Assembly (NCBI GenBank): GCA_018711275.1
Contig: DVIN01000022.1
Coordinates: forward strand, 1-39,796
From: Candidatus Pullilachnospira intestinigallinarum
Lineage (GTDB): Bacteria; Bacillota; Clostridia; Lachnospirales; Lachnospiraceae
Length of the DNA: 39,796 nucleotides
Reading direction: 5' to 3'
The notes under the pieces were generated by a model. It made no database searches and had not been told where the DNA came from. It worked only from the letters and a program-made list of their open reading frames with translations. The translations under genes were made by a program, and so were the position numbers. This document shows positions 16,206 through 24,796 of the stretch, piece after piece; within the stretch, counting starts at the first letter, position 1, and the number at the start of each line of letters is the position of its first letter.

Positions 16206-16724
16206 TCACCATTCGCTCCCGGGGTAGAAATCCGCCTCATCCATTTTTCTCTCCAGCTTTCTCCGCAGCCGGTATTTCTTGCAGGTTTTCGCATTGTCCT
16301 GCAGCTTATCCGATTTCGGGCCGCAAAATTCATCGCGGAAAAAGATTTTCTCCTCTTTGGAAAGCTCCCGGAGAATGTCTTCCGCGATCATCTTTTCCAG
16401 GATATCATCCGGCAGATAGACCTTACTTGACAGCAAGGGCTCGTACACATCCAGCTCGGTTTCCCTCCGGTATCTCCGCGCATTGCTTCGGATCCAGTCA
16501 ATGGCCTTATTCCTTGCCACCGTCAGCAGCCAGGAACGATTTTCCCTGTCGGTTCTCTTTTGCGCGGCAGCAATATCCAGACCGAACTGCTCCCATACTT
16601 CCTGCACAATGTCTCTGGCATCCTCCTCGCCGATACCCGGAAAGTAATGTCTCAGAAAAGCTTTCACGTCCTTATCGTACAAAATATATATTTCCCTGTA
16701 AAATTCTTCATCCTGCTTTTTCAA
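16206..16724 (-). CDS. Atypical sigma-70 family (ECF-like) sigma factor, first copy
   Basis: This 172-residue protein has region 2 with YILYDKDVKAFLRHYFPGI, DARDIVQEVWEQF and RSWLLTVARNKAIDWIRSNA, and a degenerate region 4 ending in DNAKTCKKYRLRRKLERKM. The DNAxxCxKYRxRxKL signature is shared with the second sigma factor and replaces the standard ECF helix-turn-helix. It starts at TTG with a strong AGAGGGGG site; a 7-codon frame from an ATG 21 bases upstream ends across this TTG and could dampen translation. It is divergent from the AraC gene. A -10-like TAAAAT (16743-16748) precedes it with no good sigma-A -35, which would fit control by another sigma factor. Confidence 0.82.
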   Translation of the reverse strand: MKKQDEEFYREIYILYDKDVKAFLRHYFPGIGEEDARDIVQEVWEQFGLDIAAAQKRTDRENRSWLLTVARNKAIDWIRSNARRYRRETELDVYEPLLSSKVYLPDDILEKMIAEDILRELSKEEKIFFRDEFCGPKSDKLQDNAKTCKKYRLRRKLERKMDEADFYPGSEW

Positions 16725-16823
16725 AGGCGACCCCCTCTGTTCATTTTAACGAACCGTCGGTATCCCTTTACTCTGTTTGGGATTTTTGGTAACTTTTTTC
16801 ATTTAAGCGGGATTTTTGTACGC

Positions 16824-16853
16824 TTGAATATCCGATACGGCCGGTGCTATAAT
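16824..16853 (+). promoter_or_regulatory. Sigma-A promoter of the AraC-family gene
   Basis: TTGAAT (16824-16829), 18 bases, then TGC-TATAAT (16848-16853), an extended -10. GGGATTTTTG occurs twice upstream (16779 and 16809), 30 bases apart, a possible direct-repeat binding site in the divergent region. Confidence 0.7.
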
Positions 16854-16891
16854 GAAACACATGAAAATAATTTCACAGGAGAATGATTCCA

Positions 16892-17743
16892 ATGATTAAT
16901 GATTCCGGCTATTTTTACCCCGATGAAACAGGTGCCTGTGACACCCGGTATGAGCTGTCCGTCAACAGCGCGGGACGTTATAAACTGATCCGCCGGGAAA
17001 GTTTTGAGACGATCCGTCCTGCCGGGAGAAATGATTTCCAGCTTCTCTATCTTGCCGGCGGCTCCGCGGATTTTGTCATCGGCGGAAAAAATTTCCATCT
17101 CACAGAAGGCCATGTGATCCTGTATTATCCCGGGGAACGGCAGTACTATCTCTATGAGCGGAAAAACCATCCGGAAGTATACTGGCTTCATTTCACCGGA
17201 AGTCAGGCGGCCAGCTGGGCGAGCCGGGCGGGATTTTCCCACAGCGGTTTCTGCAGAACCGGACTCCAGAGTGAATTTGTCCTGCTGTTCCGCCGGATTA
17301 TCCGGGAGGTGCAGCTGAAAAAGCCCCGCTGCCATCCCCTGTGCGCCCTCTACACCCGGGAGCTGCTGGAGCTGCTGATCCGGCAGACCCAGTCTCAGCA
17401 GGATACCTCCGGGCATGGCAGCGAACTGGTGGAAAAGGCCATCGTGCAATTTTACCAGTCCTACCAGCAGCCCCTCCAGATCCGGGATCACGCAGATGCC
17501 CTCAACGTCAGCGTCTGCTGGCTGATCCGATGTTTCAAAAGATATACCGGCGTCACCCCGCAGAAATATCTCACAGACATCCGCATCGCCAAAGCCAAAG
17601 AGCTTCTCTACTCCAGCACCCTCTCCTGCGGAGAAATTGCTGCCAGCGTGGGCTATCCGGATCCGCTGTATTTCAGCAGAGTCTTCCGCCGCGAAACCGG
17701 CCAGTCGCCCCAGGCCTTCCGGAAAACGCTGAGAGAGGGATAA
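16892..17743 (+). CDS. AraC-family transcriptional regulator
   Basis: The 283-residue protein has an N-terminal cupin-like sensing domain (about 20-150; NDFQLLYLAGGSADFVIGG, HVILYYPGERQYY, VYWLHFTGS) and a C-terminal double helix-turn-helix typical of AraC: LNVSVCWLIRCFKRYTGVTPQKYL, then GEIAASVGYPDPLYFSRVFRRETGQSPQAFRK. Such proteins usually respond to sugars. The ATG at 16892 is preferred to the one at 16883 because AGGAG then lies ten bases upstream rather than one. It stands alone and divergent from the sigma gene, so its target may be elsewhere. Confidence 0.9.
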   Translation: MINDSGYFYPDETGACDTRYELSVNSAGRYKLIRRESFETIRPAGRNDFQLLYLAGGSADFVIGGKNFHLTEGHVILYYPGERQYYLYERKNHPEVYWLHFTGSQAASWASRAGFSHSGFCRTGLQSEFVLLFRRIIREVQLKKPRCHPLCALYTRELLELLIRQTQSQQDTSGHGSELVEKAIVQFYQSYQQPLQIRDHADALNVSVCWLIRCFKRYTGVTPQKYLTDIRIAKAKELLYSSTLSCGEIAASVGYPDPLYFSRVFRRETGQSPQAFRKTLREG

Positions 17744-18277
17744 GAAGCTTTTAAAAGAATTTTTGCCGTCAACAGTATACAGCAATGAAAGCTCCCCGCA
17801 GGTTTTCCATTGCCATAAACAAGGGAAAACACGCTTTGCGAATTTTCCCTTATCATTCCCTTGTCATGAATAAGGCCGGGAACCTGTATTCAGACTCCCG
17901 GCCAACACGCTATATTACATATCCGACGGATCCGCATAAGAAAATCATCTTCAAGCAGCCGAAACCCTATTATATCCTTGCTAATTTTCCGGAATTTTTT
18001 TCAGCTGTGATTTCATTGTTGTCAAAACTTCTTCCTGTTTTCTCCTGATTTTCTGCATATTTATACTATCATAAAGCCTTCACCATTTCAAGCGCATCAT
18101 AACTATTCTCTCCGCTTCACAGCCATATTCCATTTTCACCCAAAATGCGTGTCCAATGCCAGAAAAGGTCAGAAGCTTCCAGGAATCTTTTTTACCCACT
18201 GAATATTTGGGGAATTTTTGTGGATTTTTTTAGTGAACAGAGCATAAAGGGATATTTTCATCAGGCAGCGGTAAAAG
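17744..18277. other. Intergenic region with two hairpins, no convincing gene
   Basis: There are two clear inverted repeats. AAGGGAAAA and TTTTCCCTT at 17821-17851 enclose CGCTTTGCG. GGCCGGGA and TCCCGGCC at 17874-17903 enclose 14 bases; neither has a strong T run. On the minus strand a 25-codon frame (18058-17981, MQKIRRKQEEVLTTMKS...) shows protein-like composition, with further short frames upstream, and might be a decayed small gene, but it has no ribosome-binding site. The rest is AT-rich without recognised content. Confidence 0.4.
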
Positions 18278-18316
18278 CAAAAAAAGAACCGGAACCCTTT
18301 AAATAAAGGATTCCGG
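18278..18316 (-). terminator. Terminator of tRNA-Pro
   Basis: On the minus strand CCGGAATCCTTTA pairs with TAAAGGGTTCCGG around a two-base loop, allowing for one imperfect pair, and is followed by TTCTTTTTTT, 17 bases past the tRNA. Confidence 0.85.
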
Positions 18317-18332
18317 CGCCCCTGCCAAGGAA

Positions 18333-18406
18333 TCGAAGCGACAGGATTTGAACCTGCGACCTCTGCGTCCCGAACGCAGCGCTCTACCAAGCTGAGCCAC
18401 GCTTCG
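18333..18406 (-). tRNA. tRNA-Pro (anticodon CGG)
   Basis: On the minus strand the acceptor arms CGAAGCG and CGCTTCG pair, the D stem is GCTC/GAGC, and the anticodon stem CTGCG/CGCAG holds the loop TTCGGGA, giving anticodon CGG for codon CCG. The T arm GCAGG/CCTGT holds TTCAAAT. C1-G72 is the bacterial proline-tRNA feature. The 74-base gene lacks an encoded CCA. It has its own promoter and terminator. Confidence 0.96.
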
Positions 18407-18434
18407 AAATGCTGTTTTGTCATCAGCAAGAGTT

Positions 18435-18463
18435 ATTATAACGGAGAGATTCCATTTTGTCAA
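18435..18463 (-). promoter_or_regulatory. Consensus sigma-A promoter of tRNA-Pro
   Basis: On the minus strand TTGACA (18458-18463), a 17-base spacer and TATAAT (18435-18440) match the consensus fully, 29 bases ahead of the tRNA. Confidence 0.9.
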
Positions 18464-18582
18464 CATATTATTTTGTTTTTTCGCGATTTTTTTTCGTTTT
18501 TGCGCCTTCTCTTCCCTTCCGCCGCAGTACGATCCCAACGAAGCGTTTTCCTTTCACCGGGAAAACCATTTCCCAGGAAGGG

Positions 18583-18607
18583 AAAAACCCGCCGAAGGGC
18601 GGGTTTT
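18583..18607 (-). terminator. Terminator of the 3D-domain gene
   Basis: AAAACCCGCC-CTTC-GGCGGGTTTTT on the minus strand, starting two bases past the stop codon. Confidence 0.85.
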
Positions 18608-18609
18608 GA

Positions 18610-19917
18610 TCAGTTCACCTGATATACATCTGCATACTGCAGGCCAAACTGCAGGGCCTGAGAATGACTTCCCATCAGAATATCCACATGGCCGTAAGCC
18701 GTTCCTCTGTCTTCCACCGTATAGACAGTTCCATTGATCATCAGTTTGGTTCCAAATGGAACGCCGCCCATGGCAATGGTTCTTCCCGGAGTGGGCGTGC
18801 TGCCGCTGGCGGTGGAACCGCCGGCCCAGGAACCGCAGCAGATGGAACATGTACAGTAAGCGGTGAGCTTAAATCTTCCCAGATATTTTCCCTGAGAAGT
18901 GTCTGTTCCGGACTGCGCGCTGTTATCTGAGGATGTATCCGTCCCCGATGCACTTCCGCTCTCCTGTTTCTGAGAAGCCGAAGAATCGGACACGGCGCCG
19001 GACTGGGAGGAACTGCTGCTTTTGCTCTCCTCTTTTTCCGCGGCTGCTGCCTCCTTCTGTGCCTTTTCTGCTGTCTGCCGGTCAGCTTCCTCCCGGGCTT
19101 CTCTGGCAGCCTGCTCCCTGGCCGCCTTCTCCTGGGCAGCTTTCTGAGCGGCCAGCTTTGCGGCAGCCTCCTCCTCTTTTGCCTGTTTCAGGAGGCTGTT
19201 GATCTCTTCATTCTGCTGTTCAATCTGAGTCAGCAGCTGACCTTCCTGGGACTGTGCGCCTTCCAGTTCCTCCTGATACGATCTGATCTGATTATATGTA
19301 GATTCTACCAGTTCTTCCACTGCCTCCTGCTGCAGAACGCTCTCCTGCCGGAGCGCTTCGATCTCGTCTTTTTCCTGAGATACCTGCTCTTCCTTGGCGG
19401 CAATTTCTTCTTTTGTCTCTGTGTACTGTTCCAGCATGTTCCGATCATACTCGGTAATCTTTGCGATGTAATCGGCCTGATTCAGAAAATCCGCTATGCT
19501 GTCGGACTCAAACAGAAGGCTCAGATAACTGTTGGTGGACTTTTCATACATGTAGCGAATCCGGACTTTCATGGATTCATACTGTTCCTGTTCGTCCTGC
19601 CTGGCCTCGCTCAGATCCTGCTGGAGAGCTTCCAGCTCCTCCTGCTTCTGATCATAATCCGTCTGGATCTGCTGAAGCTTATCCTTCAGCCCCTCCAGCT
19701 GTCCGTTCAGTTCCTCCAGATAGGTTTCTGATTCTCCCTTTTTGGATTCCAGGTCGCGAATCTTCTCCCGGGTCTCATCCAACGTGGACTGGGTCCTGGC
19801 ATTCTGCTCTTTTGCGTCGTCGATCTTTTCCTGCGTAGTGGCTCCAAAGCAGGGAACCACGGTTCCGGTGGTCAGAAACGCGGAAAGTACAATGCTTAGA
19901 ATCTTCTTTTTCTTCAT
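18610..19917 (-). CDS. Secreted coiled-coil protein with C-terminal 3D domain
   Basis: The 435-residue protein has a signal peptide (KKKKILSIVLSAFLTTGTVVP, cleavage near FGA), a long coiled coil (about 25-250) of the PcsB/peptidoglycan-hydrolase N-terminal type, an Ala/Glu-rich then Ser-rich linker (about 250-345), and a C-terminal 3D domain: LTAYCTCSICCGSW, RTIAMGGVPFGTK, VEDRG and HVDILMGSH, with the three aspartates that name it. Such domains occur in lytic transglycosylase-like cell-wall enzymes. ATG at 19917 has GAGG nine bases upstream. A TGG-TATAAT -10 box is at 19940-19945 (minus strand), overlapping a CACAG/CTGTG repeat. It probably remodels peptidoglycan at the cell surface. Confidence 0.87.
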   Translation of the reverse strand: MKKKKILSIVLSAFLTTGTVVPCFGATTQEKIDDAKEQNARTQSTLDETREKIRDLESKKGESETYLEELNGQLEGLKDKLQQIQTDYDQKQEELEALQQDLSEARQDEQEQYESMKVRIRYMYEKSTNSYLSLLFESDSIADFLNQADYIAKITEYDRNMLEQYTETKEEIAAKEEQVSQEKDEIEALRQESVLQQEAVEELVESTYNQIRSYQEELEGAQSQEGQLLTQIEQQNEEINSLLKQAKEEEAAAKLAAQKAAQEKAAREQAAREAREEADRQTAEKAQKEAAAAEKEESKSSSSSQSGAVSDSSASQKQESGSASGTDTSSDNSAQSGTDTSQGKYLGRFKLTAYCTCSICCGSWAGGSTASGSTPTPGRTIAMGGVPFGTKLMINGTVYTVEDRGTAYGHVDILMGSHSQALQFGLQYADVYQVN

Positions 19918-20081
19918 AGTCTGATACCTCACGAGGCTTATTATACCACAGGCCTCTGTGAAGTGGAAGCTTTTTTTAATATCTCGTAATAATTATGTAA
20001 TAAATCTACGAAATTTTATCTGAATTTTGTTATATTTCCTACAAAACTCCATGGATGGCGGCAGATAGAAACCCTTGGAAC

Positions 20082-21476
20082 CTACTGATTTTTTCTCCAG
20101 CCCGCCGCGTATTTATTTTTCACCAGTCCTTTCACCAGCTTGCCCCATCCCAGAGGGAATTTCTCCACACAGACCAGAATCCATCCCTTCTCTGCCGCAG
20201 TCTCCCCTTCTGCCCGGATCGTCTCTCCCCGCAGATACCGCCCGATTCTTTCATCTTCCGGGGCCAACGACAGTCTCGCCGGATATGCGCCAGCCGGAAG
20301 CGCCATGGCCAGCTGCTGGGAAGGTTCAAACCGGTCCTTTCGGATTTCTCCCAAAAGAAGTCCGTTGCGCAGGAAGCGGATCCCACCCGAAAGGCGGGGA
20401 AGCCGGGGAACCTGGTAGACCTTTCCCCCGCGGATTTCCACCTGATCCCACAGCGGTTCAAAACCCGTGTCCCGGAAAAATTCTTCCAGCAGTTTTCTGC
20501 TCTTCTTATCCGGACGCAGAAGAGCCTGGGGAACTGCTCTCCCCGCCGGATCTTCTACATCGGAAACCTGTTTTTCCAGAAGCGCCAGGAAATGTCCCTC
20601 TCCTTTCATTTTATGAGGCCAGATCCTTACGCACCGGGAAAGAGAAGCATTGCCGTCTCCCCACTCCGGCCGGCCGCTGTCGAATCCTGCGTATCCTTCC
20701 ATGGGAATCAGCTCCATTTCAGGGAATTCCTTCAGAAGCCAGGAAATCGTTCCCTCATTCTCCTCCGGAGAAAAAGTGCAGGTGGAATACAGCATCCGGC
20801 CGCCGGGCCGAAGCATCCGCACTGCCTGACGGACAATCTCCCGCTGCAGCCCTGCAAAATACTCCGGCCGCTCCGGCTCCCATACCTTCATCACTGCCGG
20901 ATCCTTCCGGAACATTCCCTCCCCTGAGCAGGGCGCGTCCACCAGAATTTTATCGAAAAATCCCGTAAAAACCTCCGCCAGCTTTGCGGGAGTCTCACTG
21001 GTGACAAAAGCATTGGAAATTCCGAAAAGCTCCAGATTTCTCAGAAGTGCTCTTGCCCGGGAATTGCTGATATCATTGGCCACCAGCACGCCTTCCCCGC
21101 CCAGCGCCGCCCCCAACGCCGTCGCTTTTCCCCCGGGAGCCGCGCACAGATCCAGCACCCGCTCTCCCGGTTTCACCGGCAGTCGGGAAGCCGGCGTCAT
21201 GGCGCTTGGTTCCTGGAGATAATACAATCCCGCCGCATAATAAGGATGGCGGGCCGGATTTGTCCCCTCCTCATAGAAAAATCCCTCTTTCACCCAGGGA
21301 ACCGGCCGAAGCGCAAAAGGCGCCCGGCCTTTCAGCTCTTCCTGTGTAATTTTTCCCGTATTAACCCGAAGTCCACAGGATCTGGGATACTGATAGCTCT
21401 CCAGAAAGGCGTCGTACTCCTCTCCCAGCATTTCCTTCATCCTTCCGGCAAACTCCTCCGGCAATTCTGTTTTCAT
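20082..21476 (-). CDS. RsmF/RsmB-type RNA cytosine-C5 methyltransferase
   Basis: The 464-residue protein is a NOL1/NOP2/Sun-family m5C methyltransferase of rRNA or tRNA. The SAM-binding motif VLDLCAAPGGKAT lies near residue 105, the motif DAPCSGEGMFRKD holds the helper cysteine, and STCTFSPEENE holds the catalytic cysteine. The C-terminal third, beyond the catalytic domain, is the RNA-binding extension (RsmF_methylt/PUA-like) seen in Bacillota proteins. ATG at 21476. It is a single-gene unit downstream of the spoVG terminator. Confidence 0.9.
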   Translation of the reverse strand: MKTELPEEFAGRMKEMLGEEYDAFLESYQYPRSCGLRVNTGKITQEELKGRAPFALRPVPWVKEGFFYEEGTNPARHPYYAAGLYYLQEPSAMTPASRLPVKPGERVLDLCAAPGGKATALGAALGGEGVLVANDISNSRARALLRNLELFGISNAFVTSETPAKLAEVFTGFFDKILVDAPCSGEGMFRKDPAVMKVWEPERPEYFAGLQREIVRQAVRMLRPGGRMLYSTCTFSPEENEGTISWLLKEFPEMELIPMEGYAGFDSGRPEWGDGNASLSRCVRIWPHKMKGEGHFLALLEKQVSDVEDPAGRAVPQALLRPDKKSRKLLEEFFRDTGFEPLWDQVEIRGGKVYQVPRLPRLSGGIRFLRNGLLLGEIRKDRFEPSQQLAMALPAGAYPARLSLAPEDERIGRYLRGETIRAEGETAAEKGWILVCVEKFPLGWGKLVKGLVKNKYAAGWRKNQ

Positions 21477-21613
21477 GATATCCTCCCATCCGTTCCTTAT
21501 TTTGCGTTCCCCGCTCCGGGGATTTCCATACCGCCCGCAGAATCTAAGCTGTTCCGCGCGGTCACAGTGTCTCCGGTTATCGTACCATAATCCGCCGCAT
21601 AAGAAAACCCCGT

Positions 21614-21643
21614 AAAAAAGCGGTGGCCCCCGCCACCGCTTTT
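21614..21643 (-). terminator. Terminator of spoVG
   Basis: A perfect stem AGCGGTGGC / GCCACCGCT (21619-21640) with a four-base loop, followed on the minus strand by TTTTTT; 36 bases past the spoVG stop. Confidence 0.9.
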
Positions 21644-21678
21644 CGTTTTACCCCATAATATATGACAATTGGTTTTTT

Positions 21679-21960
21679 TCAGTCTTCGTCAGAAATACCT
21701 TCCTGCATCATAACTTCCTCGTACTTTTCCAGAATAATCTTCTGGATCCGGTCTCTGGTACCGGAATTGATAGGATGAGCGATGTCTCTGTACTCTCCGT
21801 CCGTCGCTTTGCGGCTGGGCATGGCAATAAACAAACCTTTCTCGCCCTCAATTACCTTGATATCATGTACCACAAACTCCTCATCAATGGTAATGGAAAC
21901 GACGGCTTTCATCTTGCCCTCCTTGGCCACCTTTCGTACTCTAACGTCTGTTATATTCAT
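21679..21960 (-). CDS. spoVG: SpoVG, RNA/DNA-binding regulator
   Basis: The 93-residue protein matches SpoVG over its whole length: [11 protein letters not shown] at the start, [28 protein letters not shown], and [20 protein letters not shown]. SpoVG is a small site-specific nucleic-acid-binding regulator in Bacillota, named for its sporulation role but general. AAAGGGG lies seven bases before the ATG. It follows glgD by 86 bases, a gap that holds an inverted repeat (21992-22021), so it may have its own promoter. Confidence 0.96.
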   Translation of the reverse strand: MNITDVRVRKVAKEGKMKAVVSITIDEEFVVHDIKVIEGEKGLFIAMPSRKATDGEYRDIAHPINSGTRDRIQKIILEKYEEVMMQEGISDED

Positions 21961-21991
21961 AGTATTGCCCCTTTCATATGCCTTCCTTTAA

Positions 21992-22021
21992 ACAATAGAC
22001 GCTTTGCATATTCTCTATTGT
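21992..22021. repeat. Inverted repeat between glgD and spoVG
   Basis: ACAATAGA and TCTATTGT, perfect eight-base arms, enclose 14 bases including CGCTTTGC. The arrangement ACAATAG-CGCTTTGC-CTATTGT is also found in the xylB palindrome. Confidence 0.55.
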
Positions 22022-22046
22022 CATAAATTGCGCGTTCTGCCGGAAT

Positions 22047-23165
22047 TTAAAGCGCATACCGCTCATTTTTTTCTACCACGATCTTGATGCCTTCCTCTCC
22101 GCAGTGATAGGAATTGGCCCGGATCGTATCGCGGCTCTCCACAATGCAGTTTTCAATGTGAGTGTTGTCCCCGAGATATACATCGTTGAGGACGATGGAG
22201 TTCTTGATCACACAGTTATTTCCCACATACACCCGTTTGAACAGAATGGAATTCTCCACCTCTCCGTTGATGATGCATCCGCTGGAGATCAGACTGTTTT
22301 TCACACTGCATCCCGGATTATACTTGGCCGGGGGCAGGTCGTCGATCTTGGACTGAACCGGCGGATACTGACGGAAGAAGTAATCTCTTACTTCCGGTTT
22401 CAGGAAATCCATATTGGTCTTGTAATAAGATTCCACCGTGGAGATATTGCTCCAGTATTCATTGATCTTATATCCATAGATTCTCTTCAGGTTCTTGTAG
22501 CGGATCAGGATATCCTTTACAAAATCATACCGGTCTTCCTGCGCGCAGCGCTCGATCAGCTCGATCAGCTGACGGCGGCGAATCACATAGATACCTGTGG
22601 AAATGGTATGGCCGGAGGAAACCATGGGCTTCTCCTCAAAATCCTCAATCCGGTAATCCTCGTTCATTCTCAGAACGCCGAAACGAGTGATATCGTCATC
22701 CTCCTTCGCCTCCGTGCACACCACGGTAACGTCCGCCCGTTTGGCAATGTGATATTCCAGAACCTTGTTGTAATCCAGTTTGTACACGCCGTCGCCGGAC
22801 GCGATTACCACATACGGTTCATGGCATTTTTTCAGGAAATCCAGATTCTGATAAATGGCATCCGCCGTTCCTCTGTACCAGTAACTGTTGGCGGTGGTAA
22901 TGGTGGGGGTGAATACAAACAGGCCCCCCTGTTTCCGTCCGAAATCCCACCATTTGGAGGAGCTGAGATGCTCATTCAGGGATCGCGCGTTGTACTGCGT
23001 CAGAACGGCTACTTTCTGAATATGAGAGTTGGACATATTGCTGAGTGCGAAATCGATGCTCCGATAGCTTCCTGCCACCGGCATGGCCGCAATGGCTCTC
23101 TTATGCGACAGTTCTCTCATCCTGTTGTTATTTCCGCCTGCTAAGATAATTCCCACTGCCCTCAT
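22047..23165 (-). CDS. glgD: GlgD, subunit of glucose-1-phosphate adenylyltransferase
   Basis: The 372-residue protein is the second ADP-glucose pyrophosphorylase subunit of Bacillota. It starts AVGIILAGGNNNRM, a changed form of the nucleotide-binding loop GGxGxRL kept in GlgC, as is usual for GlgD, which is mainly a regulatory partner. It keeps SIDFALSNM and ends in left-handed beta-helix repeats (NSLISSGCIINGEVENSILF). ATG at 23165 follows the GlgC stop by one base (TAGAATG), so translation is coupled. Confidence 0.93.
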   Translation of the reverse strand: MRAVGIILAGGNNNRMRELSHKRAIAAMPVAGSYRSIDFALSNMSNSHIQKVAVLTQYNARSLNEHLSSSKWWDFGRKQGGLFVFTPTITTANSYWYRGTADAIYQNLDFLKKCHEPYVVIASGDGVYKLDYNKVLEYHIAKRADVTVVCTEAKEDDDITRFGVLRMNEDYRIEDFEEKPMVSSGHTISTGIYVIRRRQLIELIERCAQEDRYDFVKDILIRYKNLKRIYGYKINEYWSNISTVESYYKTNMDFLKPEVRDYFFRQYPPVQSKIDDLPPAKYNPGCSVKNSLISSGCIINGEVENSILFKRVYVGNNCVIKNSIVLNDVYLGDNTHIENCIVESRDTIRANSYHCGEEGIKIVVEKNERYAL

Positions 23166-23166
23166 T

Positions 23167-24438
23167 CTACTCACCGTCCTTCTTTAAAATCACGCCGCCG
23201 CTGACCAGTTCTCCGCCCGGATAATCTTCCGGACACGTTGTGCCGCTGATGGCTGTATTTTTCCCGATTTTTACACCGGGCGGTATGATGGAGCCTTCGC
23301 CCACCGTCACCAGACCAAAGCTGTAGACTGCCGGCTTGTACACGTTGGGAGCCTCTTCTCCCACGCCCATCACCACATGTTCTCCAACCTTGACTTCCTC
23401 GGCAATGATGGCTTTGTTGATCTCACAGCCTGCGCCGATCACCGCGTGCTTCATGATAATGGAATCCCGCACCACGGCTCCCTTTTCGATGGTAACATCC
23501 GCGCCGATCACGCAGTTATGTACCTCTCCGTAAATCTCAGCGCCCTCGCTGATGATACTTCTCTCGATCCTGGCCTCACTGGAAATATACTGGGGCGGAA
23601 TCACATCGCCCTTGGTGTAAATTTTCCAGAATTCTTCATAGAGGTTGAACTCGGGAATGATATCGATCAGCTCCATATTGGCTTCCCAGTAGGAACCCAG
23701 GGTTCCCACATCCTTCCAGTAACCATTGAACTCATAGGCGAACAGACGTTTCCCGTTGTCCCGGCAGTAGGGAAGAATATGTTTTCCGAAATCGCATCCG
23801 GGCTGATCCTTCAGCGCCAGCAGCGATTCTCTGAGTACCGGCCAGCTGAAAATATAGATACCCATGGATGCCAGGTTGCTTCTGGGATGCTCCGGTTTTT
23901 CCTCAAACTCGGTGATCCTTCCGTTTCCGTCGGTAATCATAACGCCGAAACGGCTGGCCTCCTCGATGGGTACCGGCATACAGGCGATGGTCACGTCGGA
24001 TTTGTTGGCCTTGTGGTAATCCAGCATCACTTCATAATCCATCTTGTAGATATGATCGCCGGACAGGATCAGCACGTAATCCGGGTTGTACATCTCCATA
24101 TACGCAAGATTCTGGAAAATGGCGTTGGCCGTACCGGTATACCAGTCGGTGTTCTCCTTGGCCTCATAGGGAGGGAGAACGGTAACGCCGCCCACATTTC
24201 TGTCCAGATCCCATGGAATACCAATTCCGATATGGGTATTCAGACGAAGGGGCTGATACTGTGTCAGAACGCCTACCGTATCAATTCCAGAGTTGATACA
24301 GTTGCTGAGCGGAAAGTCGATGATGCGATATTTTCCGCCGAATGCCACCGCCGGTTTGGCCACCTTCTCCGTGAGAACACCGAGACGGCTTCCTTGTCCT
24401 CCGGCCAATAGCATTGCAATCATTTCTTTCTTAATCAT
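23167..24438 (-). CDS. glgC: GlgC, glucose-1-phosphate adenylyltransferase
   Basis: This makes ADP-glucose from ATP and glucose 1-phosphate for glycogen synthesis. The 423-residue protein has the loop [15 protein letters not shown], the binding segment [36 protein letters not shown], and a C-terminal beta helix with repeats such as [23 protein letters not shown] at 24438 was chosen from AGAGGTGA six bases upstream and the position of the loop near the N terminus. A TGG-TATACT -10 box is at 24469-24474. Synthase genes are not in the window. Confidence 0.96.
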   Translation of the reverse strand: MIKKEMIAMLLAGGQGSRLGVLTEKVAKPAVAFGGKYRIIDFPLSNCINSGIDTVGVLTQYQPLRLNTHIGIGIPWDLDRNVGGVTVLPPYEAKENTDWYTGTANAIFQNLAYMEMYNPDYVLILSGDHIYKMDYEVMLDYHKANKSDVTIACMPVPIEEASRFGVMITDGNGRITEFEEKPEHPRSNLASMGIYIFSWPVLRESLLALKDQPGCDFGKHILPYCRDNGKRLFAYEFNGYWKDVGTLGSYWEANMELIDIIPEFNLYEEFWKIYTKGDVIPPQYISSEARIERSIISEGAEIYGEVHNCVIGADVTIEKGAVVRDSIIMKHAVIGAGCEINKAIIAEEVKVGEHVVMGVGEEAPNVYKPAVYSFGLVTVGEGSIIPPGVKIGKNTAISGTTCPEDYPGGELVSGGVILKKDGE

Positions 24439-24796
24439 GCTATCACCTCTTGTCATATATAATAAAAAAGTATACCACATTTTCCCTTATTAGTGAACAT
24501 GTTTTACATATTTTTATCTATTTTTTTCTACTTTTTATGACATTTATACAAGTTCCCGTTCAGGAGCCCCGATTCTTTCATGGGCGGCCTGCCTTTTCGG
24601 AATGCATTTTCCGTCACACTCCGGATCCGTCCAAGAAAACTCTTTCCATTTTTTCCGTTTCATTTTATAATAACAGAGATACCACCAGGCAGTCCGCCTC
24701 CGGATACACCGGACCGGATGCCGCCGGACGCTTTTTCCGGTCAGGTATTATTTCCGAACAGCTTAAAAACAGATTGAGATAAAAAGGAGATCCTGT
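24439..24796. other. Divergent promoter region of glgC and murC
   Basis: The glgC -10 box (TATACT, 24469-24474, minus strand, extended TG) lies at the left. For murC, TTTCCA (24643-24648), 17 bases, TATAAT (24666-24671) form a promoter. The murC leader holds CCGGA-rich inverted repeats (for example TCCGG 24699-24703 with CCGGA 24709-24713, and GTCCG with CGGAC) followed by TTTTT at 24732-24736, a possible attenuator. No gene is seen. Confidence 0.5.

Noticed and set aside
17785-18048. An 87-codon plus-strand frame after the AraC gene
   Set aside because: No ribosome-binding site, crosses two hairpins, and no recognisable protein character.
18169-18538. Minus-strand frames across the tRNA
   Set aside because: They are translations through tRNA-Pro, its promoter and its terminator.
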